Origin: Siphonodentalium dalli
Taxonomy: Eukaryota > Mollusca > Scaphopoda > Gadilida > Siphonodentaliidae
Length of the DNA stretch: 64,000 bases
Direction: 5' to 3'
Assembly: GCA_032622095.1 (NCBI GenBank)
Contig: CP136068.1
Location: forward strand, 112,171,546 to 112,235,545
Part shown: one piece after another, positions 22,312 through 33,720 of the stretch
Numbering within the stretch: the first letter of the stretch is position 1
Layout of the letters: each line of letters starts with the position of its first letter
Translations under genes and position numbers: made by a program
The notes under the pieces: model-generated
The model's input: only the letters and a program-made list of their open reading frames with translations
The model's database searches: none
Told to the model about the DNA's origin: nothing

Positions 22312-25300
22312 TTGATTATGGCTGAAACATTTACCAATAGCACTGTGGCACTCGACCAACTTGAAGAGGGTCTAGAATTTGACTTGAAAAACATAATTTC
22401 TGGCCCTGATGCCCTGGATATAAGTGAACATAACGATGAAACAATCTTACAAATACCTGATTGCCAATACTTTACTCCAAAAAGGTTTCATGACAATATA
22501 GATACTAACAATGATTGTTTATCAGTATTCCACTAAAATTGTCAAAGCCTCAGTTCTCACTGGGATGACTTTAACACATTAATATATGACATGCAGAATA
22601 ACAAATCAAAACTTGGTGTTATTGGGGTAACTGAAATCTTCAGATCACCTGATATTATTGATTTCCCTCTAAATGGTTACCATCCCCTGATTAAAAGATG
22701 TCGCCCTGATTGAGACGACTGTCATGGTGGAGTAGGGATTTTCATTCGGAACGACCTATCCTATAAAATCGATTTATCGACATTCATTCCACATGTATTT
22801 GAATCATTGTTTGTTGAAGTTGTAACCAATAAAAACAAAACATATATTGTTGGAACTATTTATAGGCCAAACACAGCACCAAAGGCAGACTTGGACAAAT
22901 TTATTAAACTTATGAATGAAAAAATGGTTCAGTTTGATAATGATCATAAAAAAACTATTTTAATGGGTGATTTCAATATTGACTTATTAAAGTATGGTAG
23001 ACATGAAAAAACGAATAATTTTATCAATTATATCTTTGCTTCTAGTTTCTTACCAACAATAACTAAACCAACTAGAGTTACATAATTTACTGCTACTCTG
23101 ATCGATCAAATCTTGATTAATGACCACTCAGTTGATTATGAAACTGGCATAGTAATGACTGACTTAGCGGACCACTTCGGTTCTTTTCTCTGATTCAAGA
23201 GTAAACAAAAAGTGAAATATCATGAACAGAGACCCGAGATATAATACCATCGTATATTTAGTGATGAAAATATATCTTGTTTTAAAAGACTGTTAGTATC
23301 CGCGAACTATAATAATGTTGTTGGGCAAAGCTGCCCACATGAATAATATAATTCATTCATGGAAATCTACTTGAACGCCTTTGAAATAGCTTTTCCGCTA
23401 AAAAAGCTCAGAACAAAATCTATTAAACAGAAACCATGGATTACCAAAGGACTTATTAAATCTTCAGAACACAAAGCTAAGCTCTTTTATATAAAATTAA
23501 AGGAACCATGTGAAGTGAATGTAACTAAATATAAAGAATTTTGTAAATACTTTAATAGAATTAAACGAGCAAGTAAAACCTTTCATTATAAACATATGAT
23601 TAATGAATACAAATATGACATGAAAAACACATGGAAACTAATTTCAGAGATAATCCAAAAGAGATCTAAAAAAATGGAATATCCTTTGTCATTTAATATA
23701 GATGGCATTGACAGATCAGATCGTAAAGATGCTGCAGAAGCATTTAATAACTATTTTTCTAACATTGGAGCCATTGAATCTGAAAAAATACAAAGTACAG
23801 GGGAACATTTTTCTTCATACCTACCTACACCTTGTAATGAAACACTTTTCTTCCGCCCTACTACACCAGAAGAATTACAAAGAATCGTCTCTTCTTGTAA
23901 AGTAAAACATAGCACAGACTGTGATGGTCTTACTTCTTCACTAATGAAGAGTGTCATCAATGAAATTTCCAAACCTCTAAGCTATATTATTAATTTATCT
24001 ATGGAAACTGGAATTATTCCTGACAACATGGAGATAGTTCGGGTCATCCCTTTATTTAAATCTGGAGATCCAAAACTGTTAGAAAATTATCGCCCTATTA
24101 GTATTCTTCCTACATTTTCAAAAATCTTAGAAAAAATTGTCTGTTTAAGACTTGTCGAATTTATTAACAAGCATGATGCCCTCTATCACAATCAATATGG
24201 ATTTCTTAAAGAACACTCCACAATTCACCCGATACTGAAGTTAATTAACGACGTGGGTTTAAATAATGATAAGAAAACAAAATATTGTACACTCTCTGCT
24301 TTTATCGATTTCTCCAAAGCTTTTGATACAATAAACCATAAAATTCTATTAAAAAAACTTGAAACCTATGGAATAAGAGGCAAAGCCAATCATTGGTTTA
24401 GAAATTATTTGAATAATAGATTTCAATTTGTGGATCTAGAAGGTAGGGTTTCATCTAAACTTCCCATTACATGTGGAGTCCCCCAGGGATTTGTGGCTGG
24501 GCTGATTCTCTTTTTGATTTATGTAAACGATATGCACAAATCTACTGCCTTGTCATTGTTATATTTTGCAGATGACACCAGTGTGTACTCCTCAAACCAT
24601 AACCTTGATTATTTGTATGACAACTTTAACAATGAACTTGCAAAACTAAGTAAATGTTGTCTAACTAATAGGCTATCACTAAACACTAAAAAAAAATAAT
24701 ATATGCTGATACAACCTAAAAATGGCCCATATATAGTTGGAAATCACACACTAACTATAAATGGAGAACAAATTATAAGAATTGGAGTAGACTGTCAGGA
24801 AAAATCATTTAAGTTTCTTGGAATACACATTGATGAACACCTATCATTCGAACACCACGTGAAAGCTGTTTGTGCAAAAATTAGTAACTCCTTATATGCT
24901 ATAAATCGAGTAAAAAATTTCCTTCCGTTTGACTGTCTCCGTATGCTGTATCTTACATTAGTACAAACCATGTTCTCTATGGAATTGAGCTATGGGGCAA
25001 TGCCGGTACCCACAACCAAGTTGTTGTTTTACAGAAAAAAGCTATCCGAGCCATTAACAAAAAAACGCTACAATATCCATACTGAACCTTTATTTAAAAC
25101 TAACAACATCTTGAAATTACAAGACCTTTACATGCAACGTGTATGCCTTTATATGCACAACTGGATGAATACCAACCTCCCCAAGTCATTTAATAACAGC
25201 TTTAGCATATACATACACCAGATATGAATACCAGATCAACAGGCAAAATTCGAGAAACAAAATCACGAAATAAATTCACAGAAAAATTACCTCTCCATGT

Positions 25301-25548
25301 TTGTTCCGAAAATCTGGAATAATCTTAATACGGCTACCCAAAATATTCGACCTAAGTCGGCCTTTGTGAACCACATTTCTAAGACAAGTATTGGGAATTA
25401 TTCACTGACTGTTAAATGCACAAACATATTTTGTCCAGATTGTTCAACATTAACACAGCTCACTCTGTACTTTGGTACTAAACGGAAAAATGAATACGTC
25501 AATATAAGGCGTACCTCACTTATTTGCGATATGATTTCAGATTTTTGA
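22312..25548 (+). pseudogene. Inactivated LINE ORF2 (endonuclease plus reverse transcriptase)
   Basis: One reading frame carries recognisable protein over about 3.2 kb but is cut by several stops (for example at 22534-22536, 22714, 23083-23085 and 24697-24699) and, near 25210-25300, by frameshifts. Order: N-terminal leader, endonuclease motifs NCQSLS, GGVGIFI, GTIYRPN and MGDFNIDLL, then RT motifs YRPISIL, FIDFSKAFD, CGVPQG and FADD at 24565-24576. Residues after GVPQG (FVAGLI) depart from the usual SVLGPLLF. Most lesions are point changes with little length change, which suggests moderate age without selection. A CR1/L2-like type is likely. Confidence 0.9.
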
Positions 25549-26162
25549 TTTCTTACTAACTCTCATCTTATTTTAATTCATTAACCTATTACTGTTGTCT
25601 CATTCACGTCGCGCGTTCTGACAGGTGCCTAGTTCAGTGTTATTACGGTGGAAATATATATATGGAAAATATATATTGATTTTATATATTTACTAATACA
25701 TTGAAATATACCATATATATACTTGTTATGCTAATGATATATGTGCATGTGGATTTTCAGTATAACATTTTAATATTATCTTGCAAATTTAATCAAAGAA
25801 TTCACTTATGGAAAAAGTTCGATGATATAAACGAAATATCAAACAGTCCACTTGCACCATTAAATAAATTGAATGCTGTAGTAAACCGACAAATTCTAAT
25901 CTAGACGAAATATTTAACTTAATCCCGAACAAATGGATAAAAGACGATGTAACCAGCTCTCACATGTCATGACCGGATTTATTATTATCAAAAGAATCAA
26001 ATAATATCTTTAATTTTAGGGTGGCGACAGGAAGACGACCCGATAGGTCATGTCGCCTCCACATGACTTGTCTATTTTTGTTATATTTACTTTTTTATGT
26101 ACTAGATACTATATATGATTTGTCATGAAATAAACTATTCTGATTCTGATTCTGATTCTTAT
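25549..26162 (+). other. LINE 3' UTR ending in a TTCTGA microsatellite
   Basis: Non-coding tail with a stem-loop around 26023-26062 (GGCGACAGGAAGACGACC, later GGTCATGTCGCC). It ends in three to four TTCTGA repeats at about 26138-26160. A 3' hairpin plus short tandem tail is the normal end of CR1/L2-like LINEs and fixes the element's 3' boundary. Confidence 0.7.
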
Positions 26163-26229
26163 ATCGTGACAAAATAAATAAATGCTAACTGTGATCCTCA
26201 AATTGTCTGAAATACATCGCACTGAAATT

Positions 26230-26725
26230 AAAGGCACGTGCGGCCTTAATTGTCGAAAATATTCATATTTGTTCCAAACCGTAAACAGAAAAACAGTAAA
26301 ACGCATACAGTTCCGTTCATATATACCATGACCATCGCGTAAACGGCATGTTATCATAAAGACCTACTATATTTTACCTAAGCAAGAGCACAATGAAGAC
26401 AACACAATGCTACTGGCTAATCGCACACAAATGGCATAAACGCTCTTTATTAGTTCCATATCAGGTATTCACCAACAAGGAACGCTCTTTATGTTTACCA
26501 TCATAATATAAACAAACACCAGAAAAGTAACTTTTTACGCTTTTGTTTACATAACAATGGTCAAACATATGACCATAACATACTGTTTATGCGATATTTC
26601 TTATTTCTATACGGACAAAGTATATCTACATTTTGATGTTATTTCTGTTTGTGGCGGTTTTTGACGGGTGGAGATATTTTCACAGGATACCCACCGCCAA
26701 GGCCAACCGTGTCTTTAAGCATACT
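26230..26725 (-). mobile_element. Dispersed repeat family B, copy 2 (inverted)
   Basis: The left end reads TTAAAGGCACGTGCGGCC and the other end, on the minus strand, TTAAAGACACGGTTGGCC, so terminal inverted repeats are clear. The interior is the reverse complement of 10072-10580, including CATACTGTTTATGC and AACGCTCTTTATTAG. Non-coding. Confidence 0.75.
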
Positions 26726-26849
26726 CATGTTGTGGCTGGGGCATGAACACGATAACCGGGGACGGCCCCTATAATCAGGTAGCTTCATACCATCATCATA
26801 TATGTTCATTATATTGTAATTGTATATACCTTGTTATGAATCATATGGA

Positions 26850-27250
26850 TTAACCCTTTACCCAACAGAAGGGCCATGTGCCAATGCATTCTCTTATATA
26901 TGCGAGTCGACCATAGGTCGCCTCGCATATATAAGAGAATGCATTGGCTTAACACATTAAAAATTATAAAATTGTTAAAGAATGTAAGAAAAAATGGTAA
27001 AAAGTGTTAAAAAAAAGATTTTTTTTAGGCCAATGCATTCTCTTATATATGCGAGGCGACCTATGGTCGACTCGCATATATAAGAGAATGCATTGGCACA
27101 GGGCATAACTGTAACTATCACAATGTGGTCAAGGAGCCGGTTCCAATGATATCCATATTTGGTTGGTTCTATTGAGACAGACCGAAGATATTTTAGGCTG
27201 TTGAAGCTTTATTTGGCCGGTTTTGGCCGGTTTGTTGGGTAAAGGGTTAA
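26850..27250 (-). mobile_element. TTAA-flanked piggyBac-like MITE with nested palindromes, copy 2
   Basis: The 393-bp body (26854-27246) lies between TTAA sites and is inverted relative to copy 1. Terminal repeats start CCCTTTACCCAACA. The two 69-bp palindromic blocks are conserved, with a longer spacer containing A- and T-runs. High identity to copy 1 over about 370 bp implies recent amplification. Confidence 0.9.
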
Positions 27251-27257
27251 ATATAGA

Positions 27258-27960
27258 ATACCCATAGTACCAAATGTTCACCCCGAGTGGAATTGTGGTT
27301 TTCACCGCGAGTGCATGGTGTACAATTTTTATTCTCGGCTACTATGAGTGTATTTCATTTATGAAATAATTATTATTTTTCGTTTGATCCGCGAACTGAT
27401 CTGCTGTTACATTGTACTTTTAATGTGTATCATCACCGAGTGACCCAAACACGATGCCACAAGCAATATACTAGGATGTGCATCACGCGTAGAGATGCAT
27501 ACTTTAAATTACGCGATGACGTTCGACTGTTTCTAAGCCACCAGTCTCTTCATGTTCACATTCATGTGTTTCGCAGTTCATATAACACCAGCAAGCTACG
27601 TGTAATTGAAATGCAGGCAATTTTCTCATATTTAGTTGATATCATAACCACTTCAAATTGTAAATGAATGTAACAGAAAAAACTATTTTGGGTGTTCTAT
27701 ATCTAATCCATATGATTCATAACAAGGTATATACATTTCATCGGTTGGTGTAAACGTTCAAACGTCATTGCGTGGGTTAAACCTTTTTATACCATAATTG
27801 GCTATGCTACTGTGTGTATAACACCTGTTTTGTAAATTTCATCTTTACACCCTACTGTGGATATAACGATTCCTACTATTGGTATAAATTTCTACTGTTG
27901 TGTAAATGTTTCAACGCCACTTTATGTGTTAAAAGTTTATACCCTTAGTAGAACGACCCG
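27258..27960. repeat. Left part of a palindromic foldback cluster
   Basis: Contains GAGTGGAATTGTGGTTTTCA and TTATTCTCGGCTACTATGAG, which recur in the 28553-28692 palindrome. It also has TAATCCATATGATTCATAAC and GTTGGTGTAAACGTTCAAAC, which recur at 28900-28970. The stretch 27430-27500 (ACCGAGTGACCCAAACA) reappears inverted at 28410-28475. No coding potential supported. Confidence 0.65.
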
Positions 27961-28552
27961 TCATTTGACCTCTGGTGACCTCGCTGTCGAAATTTAGCCC
28001 AATTTTTCGTCACGCCCGCTTCGCGAAGTAAATACACAATTTTTCCGACTCAAAACACACTGAAATGCGATAAGTGGTCTAAACACAGAGATATATACTA
28101 TCCAATTCCATTTACTGGGTTTACTTGTCAAAAAATGACACATTAAAGTTAGTTTAATGATGTTTTATGATAGGTGCATGCACCGACAAAGTACACGTTT
28201 TATACAGGTCGGCGATAGCTGTTGGAAATGTAAACAAACAAACGCACGTGTTCGTCTGCCTTTCCGTGTGTGAAGCGAACGACGGCTCTACATTTTGACA
28301 ACAACGTATATATTGTTAATGGTATCTGCAATGTGGGAAATCTGAATGTGTGTTCACATCAGCTGACTGATGCCCAAGAAAGTCGGTGGCGAATCACCGA
28401 ATTTCCTAGAAATATGTATTACTACGCGTGACCCACATTCATGATAGCTTAACATATTTGGGTCACTCGGTGCACATACTTGTTAACAGTCACCAACATA
28501 GTAGCAATACATTTACGAAGCGACCGAAGAATAATAATTATGGTATAAACAA

Positions 28553-28692
28553 AATACACCCATAGTAGCCGAGAATACAAATTTTTCACCACTCGTGGAA
28601 TTGTGGTTTTAACCACTCGCCAAAGGCTCGTGGTTAAAACCACAATACCACTCGTGGTGAAAATTTGTTATTCTCGGCTACTATGGGTGTAT
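28553..28692. repeat. 140-bp near-perfect palindrome
   Basis: Arms of about 65 bp (28553-28619 and 28628-28692) pair almost completely, around an 8-bp centre. Outer arm sequence is AATACACCCATAGTAGCCGA. Likely the core of a foldback element. Confidence 0.85.
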
Positions 28693-28922
28693 TCTATATA
28701 TACACATTGTACCCGAGAATACACAATTTACACCACTTGTGTAACAGGATGAACCCCATTTTGTGCAATAAATACTCCCACCTGAGAAAGATACCATTCC
28801 ACAACTTGAATTCCTACTTCCCAAATTTTAGCGAATGGTGGTGCAATAATTCTGATCTTATCTGTGGTGAAAATTTGGTACTATATGGGTGTTCAAAATT
28901 TAATCCATATGATTCATAACAA

Positions 28923-29093
28923 GGTATATACATTTCATATGTTGGTGTAAACGTTCAAACGTCATTGGGTGGGTTAAACTTTTATACCAAGAGTATAACT
29001 ATAATACATTGTAGTTATAATCTGGGTATAAAAGTTTAACCCACGCAATTGCGTTTGAACGTTTACACCAACATAAGAAATGTATACCCATAG
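28923..29093. repeat. Large inverted repeat with nested hairpin
   Basis: Left arm 28923-28995 includes GTTGGTGTAAACGTTCAAAC and GGGTTAAACTTTTATACC. Right arm 29025-29093 is its reverse complement. The 30-bp loop itself holds a second inverted repeat (TATAACTA / TAGTTATA). Confidence 0.85.
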
Positions 29094-29160
29094 TAGGGTG
29101 TAAAGCTGAACTTTACAAAATAGCTGTATTACACACACTAATATAGACAATTGTGGTATA

Positions 29161-29768
29161 AATACTGATTACACCAAGTTAACATCGATAATGCTAGGTC
29201 GCACTAAATGTCCTTGATGACCTTGATGCAGATCATATTATTGTCCTTGACGACGTACTGTTCTATCTCCAAACAAATGTAGGAGAAAATGGAGAAAATG
29301 CATGTCATTTGAAAATATAGCGATATAAAAACTCTCTGGTGTGTTATCTGAGCAACATAACTGTTGACTGCTGCATATGCATGATTTGGGCGCACTCAGC
29401 ATGACAAAAATAATGTCTACAACAGTTGTCTAAGTGATCTGTTATATGGCTTTCAAGTTTTTTAACATAACACGCTTTAGCTCTGATGTCAACAGTGTAC
29501 TGTTATAGGAATGTTTGGCTCGTCACTGGAGATAGCGCAGTGTCATATCACAGTTGTTTAGTTCAGAATCGTGCTGGAGATTGATCACTTTTCAAACATC
29601 CCGGACCTGAGAATCGTGTTATATGTGGGTATACGTGCAACATTTCCTCGCGCAAATACGCACATAGTCGACCTGTAATGTGAAATAGGTACATAATGTG
29701 ATTATTTGGTTCTGAAATAAGCAGATAATGGATCATATCCGTTATTTCGTTTTGTAGCACGGACCAAA
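29161..29768. other. No gene seen
   Basis: No supported ORF or element boundary. Confidence 0.4.
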
Positions 29769-30232
29769 GTGAAAACACATGTTAAAGAGCGCACACCTGA
29801 AAAGTCGTGAGTTGGCTTATGTGTGTCATTATCCGCACACAATCTGCTTAGAATCGCCTCAGTATGAGTCATTAGTGTGACTAAAACGCTCTCATTTTTA
29901 GCACATCGGCTCAAATGAGGCGATTCTAAGCAGATTATTATCAACCTAAAACAAGTTATATTATAAGCAGATAATGTGCGCGTTTTCGGGAGAACAGTCT
30001 GGTGAAAACACATGTTAAAGAGCGAACACCTGATAAGTCATAAGTTGGCTTATTTGTGTCATTGTCCTCACATAATCTACTCAGAATCGCCTCATTATGA
30101 GTCGATAATGTGACCAAACGCTCCCATTATCAGCACATTATCGACTGAAATGAGGCTATTCTAAGCAGATTATCTACCTAAACTAAGTTACTTTATAAGC
30201 AGGTAATGTGCGTGTTTTCGGGAGATTGCTGA
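29769..30232 (+). repeat. Two-copy tandem repeat, period 233 bp, with internal hairpin
   Basis: GTGAAAACACATGTTAAAG starts at 29769 and 30002, and each unit ends TGCGYGTTTTCGGGAGA. In the first unit AATCTGCTTAGAATCGCCTC and its reverse complement (about 29841-29861 and 29917-29937) form a 21-bp stem; the second unit keeps it imperfectly. ATAAGCAGATAATG precedes each unit. Confidence 0.8.
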
Positions 30233-31028
30233 TATGTAACTTAACTCAATTGACTGGCGGTTTAGTATTGCACTGTGAATCTGTAACACTGAGCCTCAGC
30301 TCTGTGTTCAGATGCGTTATGTATCATTGTGATATTCGTCTATAAAAACCCTGCATTTTGTCTAGCATTTGCGTCCAACATAATGTCCGTGCACTGCCGA
30401 TTCTAGTGATACCAAATACTCGATTTAAATAATGGCATTAGGGCAGTATAGTTCTCAGGCAACGCCCTATAACCCATTAGCTATTAAAAGCAATTAAGCG
30501 GACTAGGAGCAATTAACGATTAACGCAAATAAATTTCAATCACATGCAATGAGTATGAATGTATTATATTCTAATACAGATACGTTCTATTGTTAATTAA
30601 TGAAATGCACCGATGGAGGAAGTGGGTTGTGTTTCTGGATGTCAGACCCTTTCATTTAAGACGAATACTCTACAATAAAACACTCAAGAAGACCGTTGTT
30701 CCGAATAGTTTTCCTCGTTACCATTGGCAACAAAGGACACAGCGTGTATGCATTATTTACATCAGGCGATTCCCATACGAACATTTACGGTCATGATATA
30801 GACTACAACTTCGCACATCATCGGCAGGCGCAATTATTTTAGATGAAAAATTAAAGAATAACTACATAATCCAGGGGAAACCTAGTGGTATTTTCTGTAA
30901 CATTTGTGGTAATAAAAGGACTGTCGCATTGGACCCTCTGGAAAGGCGTTGTAAGGATATAAACTGTGAATCTGTATTCAGCGGAAACGAAAGTATTACT
31001 ATACACAAACTGTACACAAACTAACAAT
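30233..31028 (+). other. Upstream region of the channel gene
   Basis: No ORF with a domain. CTATAAAAACC at about 30340-30350 could be a TATA box, but it is about 680 bp from the chosen ATG and is only a motif match. A 68-codon ORF at 30590-30796 is not supported. Confidence 0.3.
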
Positions 31029-32180
31029 ATGGACTTGAAAACAACCAGACATTCTTCATTTTTTCACTTGATGATTTCTGTAATATTTGTGAATGCGGGA
31101 AGTCACACAGATTTGTATAAACAACTGCTTTCTGGTTATGATGTAAGTATCAGGCCGGTCAAGAACCATTCAAGTATAGTTGAGATTTCAATGTTACAAA
31201 GCATTGCATCCGTGATCGAGGTTGATGATGTGCGCCAATCATTGACGTATGCTGCAGAATTCAATTTAAACTGGACGGACGAACATCTACAGTGGAATGT
31301 TTCGGATTACAATGGACAATCATCTATAGTTGTGAAGGCATCGGAGATCTGGACACCATATATCGATGCACAGCAGAGACAGGACATCGCACTGAAAGCA
31401 TACACAGGCAGTCTTGTTCGCCTGCATCATAACGGGACTGTCATCTTTATGTACACAGACGTATTAAAAACAAGTTGCAACATTGATATTTCTGCATTTC
31501 CGTATGACGAACACGTATGCAACTTGGAACTGAACGTTCGTGCTTACGATACTTGGGAGGTTTATATCACGGATGTGAAATTGCGGGGGTTACCAACAGC
31601 ACATAAGGGAATATGGCGGCTTGTCGACACTCACGTAAGCCTGAGTGATGATAAATTGGAAGTCAGAGTCCAGATGACTATAAAGCGTCAGTCAGCATTT
31701 CTGAGCGTCAGTATTATTGGCCCGATCGTTCTACTCAATATCCTGAATGTCATTGTTTTCAAAATTCCGGCAGGATCGGGCGAGCGAGTGTCGTTTGCCA
31801 TCACAGCCTGGTTGACTTTTGCAGTGTACATGAGCTTCATTTCCGGAATGTTGCCTGCTGGTGGAAGTGGGGTTTGTAACCTGTCTTTATATTAACTGAC
31901 AATGTTAGTGGGAAGTTCCTTAGTTGTCATACTTGCCATGGCAACCGTTGCTATGAACAATAAAGGCGGGGACATACCCACGCGTGCAGCACAGTTCGTG
32001 AGATGGAAATGTTGTTTAAGGAGACGCTCAGGTGTTGTAAATCCAGAGGTCGGTGCCGTCAAAGTCACATGGCGAGATTTCGCGGAAACATTGGACACGA
32101 TATTCTTGTTGTCAGCAATTATCTTTACAGTTGTCGTGAACCTCACTGTGAACCCGTTGTTTTCATATAACCGCTATTAA
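31029..32180 (+). pseudogene. Intronless nicotinic-type Cys-loop ligand-gated channel with one in-frame stop
   Basis: One frame of 383 codons plus a terminal stop, broken only by TAA at 31893-31895. I chose ATG 31029 because it begins a typical signal peptide (residues 1 to about 24); an upstream in-frame ATG at 30966 adds 21 residues. The extracellular domain has IWTPY and a 13-residue Cys-loop from CNID to DEHVC containing FPYDEH. TM1 is SIIGPIVLLNILNVIVF. TM2 starts SGERVSFAIT, where the Glu is the mark of cation-selective members. TM3 spans the stop, the TM3-TM4 loop is only about 50 residues, and TM4 ends near the C terminus. No vicinal Cys pair was found, so it would be a non-alpha-like subunit. 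Lack of introns suggests retroposed origin. The stop may be a null allele, sequencing error or readthrough site. Confidence 0.88.
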
Positions 32181-32505
32181 TGGAGTCACCCCTGGTCAAG
32201 TGGTCCTGCTATGATGATGTTGGGTCCTGCTGAATTTGTTTGATGCTGTTAGGGCAAACTATTGCTGTTAAAAAATGTACCGTTATTGTTTCAAAAGTTG
32301 TAATTTTTGCACTGTTCGGAGAAACTGAACATATAACCGCTATTAACCGTGTCACCCCTGATCAAGTGGTCCTGCTAATTTGCTATGATGCTGGTAGGTC
32401 CTGCTGAATTGTTGTTATGTTGTTAGGGAAAACTGATGCTGTTAAGAAACCGTGCCGATAGTTTTTCAAAAAAGTTGTTATTTTCGCGGTGTTTGGATAA
32501 ACTGA
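32164..32505 (+). repeat. Tandem duplication, period 166 bp, starting in the channel's last codons
   Basis: CATATAACCGCTATTAA occurs at 32164 (the last codons and stop of the channel) and again at 32330. Both are followed by GTCACCCCTGRTCAAGTGGT, GGTCCTGCTGAATT and a GTTAGGGMAAACT-like step. A third, inverted copy is at 33405-33515. The duplicated unit therefore includes the channel's 3' end. Confidence 0.8.
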
Positions 32506-32699
32506 ACAATTCCAGGAAGAGCCATTATGTGTATCAAACATTCAAAAACATATTTTGCGCCATATTTGAATACTGGTTGCATTTGTTGTTGCACACCGAC
32601 TATAATCAAAATGAAAGTGTCAATGCCAAAACTTGGGGAGACGTTAATAATTTTATGCTGGGACGTCAATAGAATGATACAGAAGAAAGAAAGTCAAAA

Positions 32700-33330
32700 C
32701 GTTTCAGTAAAGGGATTATATTGTGTAAATGAAATTATTTTCATTTCAAACATTCCTCCAATAAATGTGGGCTGCAGGGTGTGCCGATGGATTCAAATGG
32801 GAAATCCAATATGGCTGCATGCAGGCGGTCATTTTTGTTAAGCGAATTTCGGGGGGGGGGGGGGGGGAATGGACAGCTGCCATCTAGATGTCACTCCAAC
32901 GAACCATATGCAGTTTGGACGAGGGGTGTGGCATGTAAGGTGTGCTGAAGGATTTAAATACTTAAGCAAAGAGTAAAATCCAAGATGGACGCTGGCAGCC
33001 ATGTTTTAAACGAATTTCCGAAAATATTCATTGCTCCCATCTAGAGGTCACCCCGAAGATCCTTACTACGTTTGATGACTATCGGACGAGGGATGTTGCA
33101 TCTAGGTTGTGCCGAAGAATTTAGTCATACAGAGAGTAAAATCCAAGATGGCCGCTGGCAGCCATGTTTTTCAACGAATTTTGGAAACAAAATTTATAGC
33201 TCCCATCTATAATAAAGTTTGGAGATGGTGACGAGGGGTGAGGCCTGTAGGGTGCGCCAAAGAATGTTTTGCAAACTTCAGCGCAACAATTTTTTTTCGA
33301 ATATATATATGTTCTTAGATGTTTCATACA
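32700..33330 (+). repeat. Dispersed repeat family E, about three tandem units
   Basis: Units of roughly 130-170 bp carry GAGTAAAATCCAAGATGGC, a GCTGGCAGCCATGTTTT step, AACGAATTT, GCTCCCATCTAGAGGTCACC and GACGAGGGATGTTGC. A G-run interrupts near 32850-32868. Related units occur at 36500-36850, 37655-38040 and 58730-58890. Confidence 0.75.
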
Positions 33331-33404
33331 GACTCTAGTTTTTTTCCAAATCGCTCAGATTAGCAAAGTACCGCGAAAATGACAAATTTTGAAGAAAAAA
33401 AAAT

Positions 33405-33515
33405 AACGGTACTTATTCGTAATAACATCAGTTTGCCCAACCAGCATCATGGCAATTCAGCAGGATCCATCAATAGCTGACTAGCATGACCACTTGACCA
33501 GGGTGAGAGTGCGTG
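33405..33515 (-). repeat. Inverted copy of the channel 3' repeat
   Basis: On the minus strand it reads TCACCCTGGTCAAGTGGT, GGATCCTGCTGAATTG and TTGGGCAAACTGATG, matching the units at 32164-32505. Together they frame the family E array as a large inverted-ended block. Confidence 0.65.
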
Positions 33516-33720
33516 GAATGACTTTTAACCGAAAGGGCTGGTCACAAGCCTGAAAGGATTCTGAGTGTATATTATACGTCACTAAAACTCAATTAGATGC
33601 ACATATCGATGATGAACATGTACTTCACTTTAAGCACATCTTAATGTATCTGAATAATAAATTTACAAATACAAATTGATTGAGTCACAAGTTTTTACAA
33701 CTTACATGGGGCCTTGCTCC

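Noticed and set aside
30340-30350. Firm promoter call for the channel gene
   Set aside because: A single TATA-like match 680 bp upstream is not sufficient; recorded only as a possibility.
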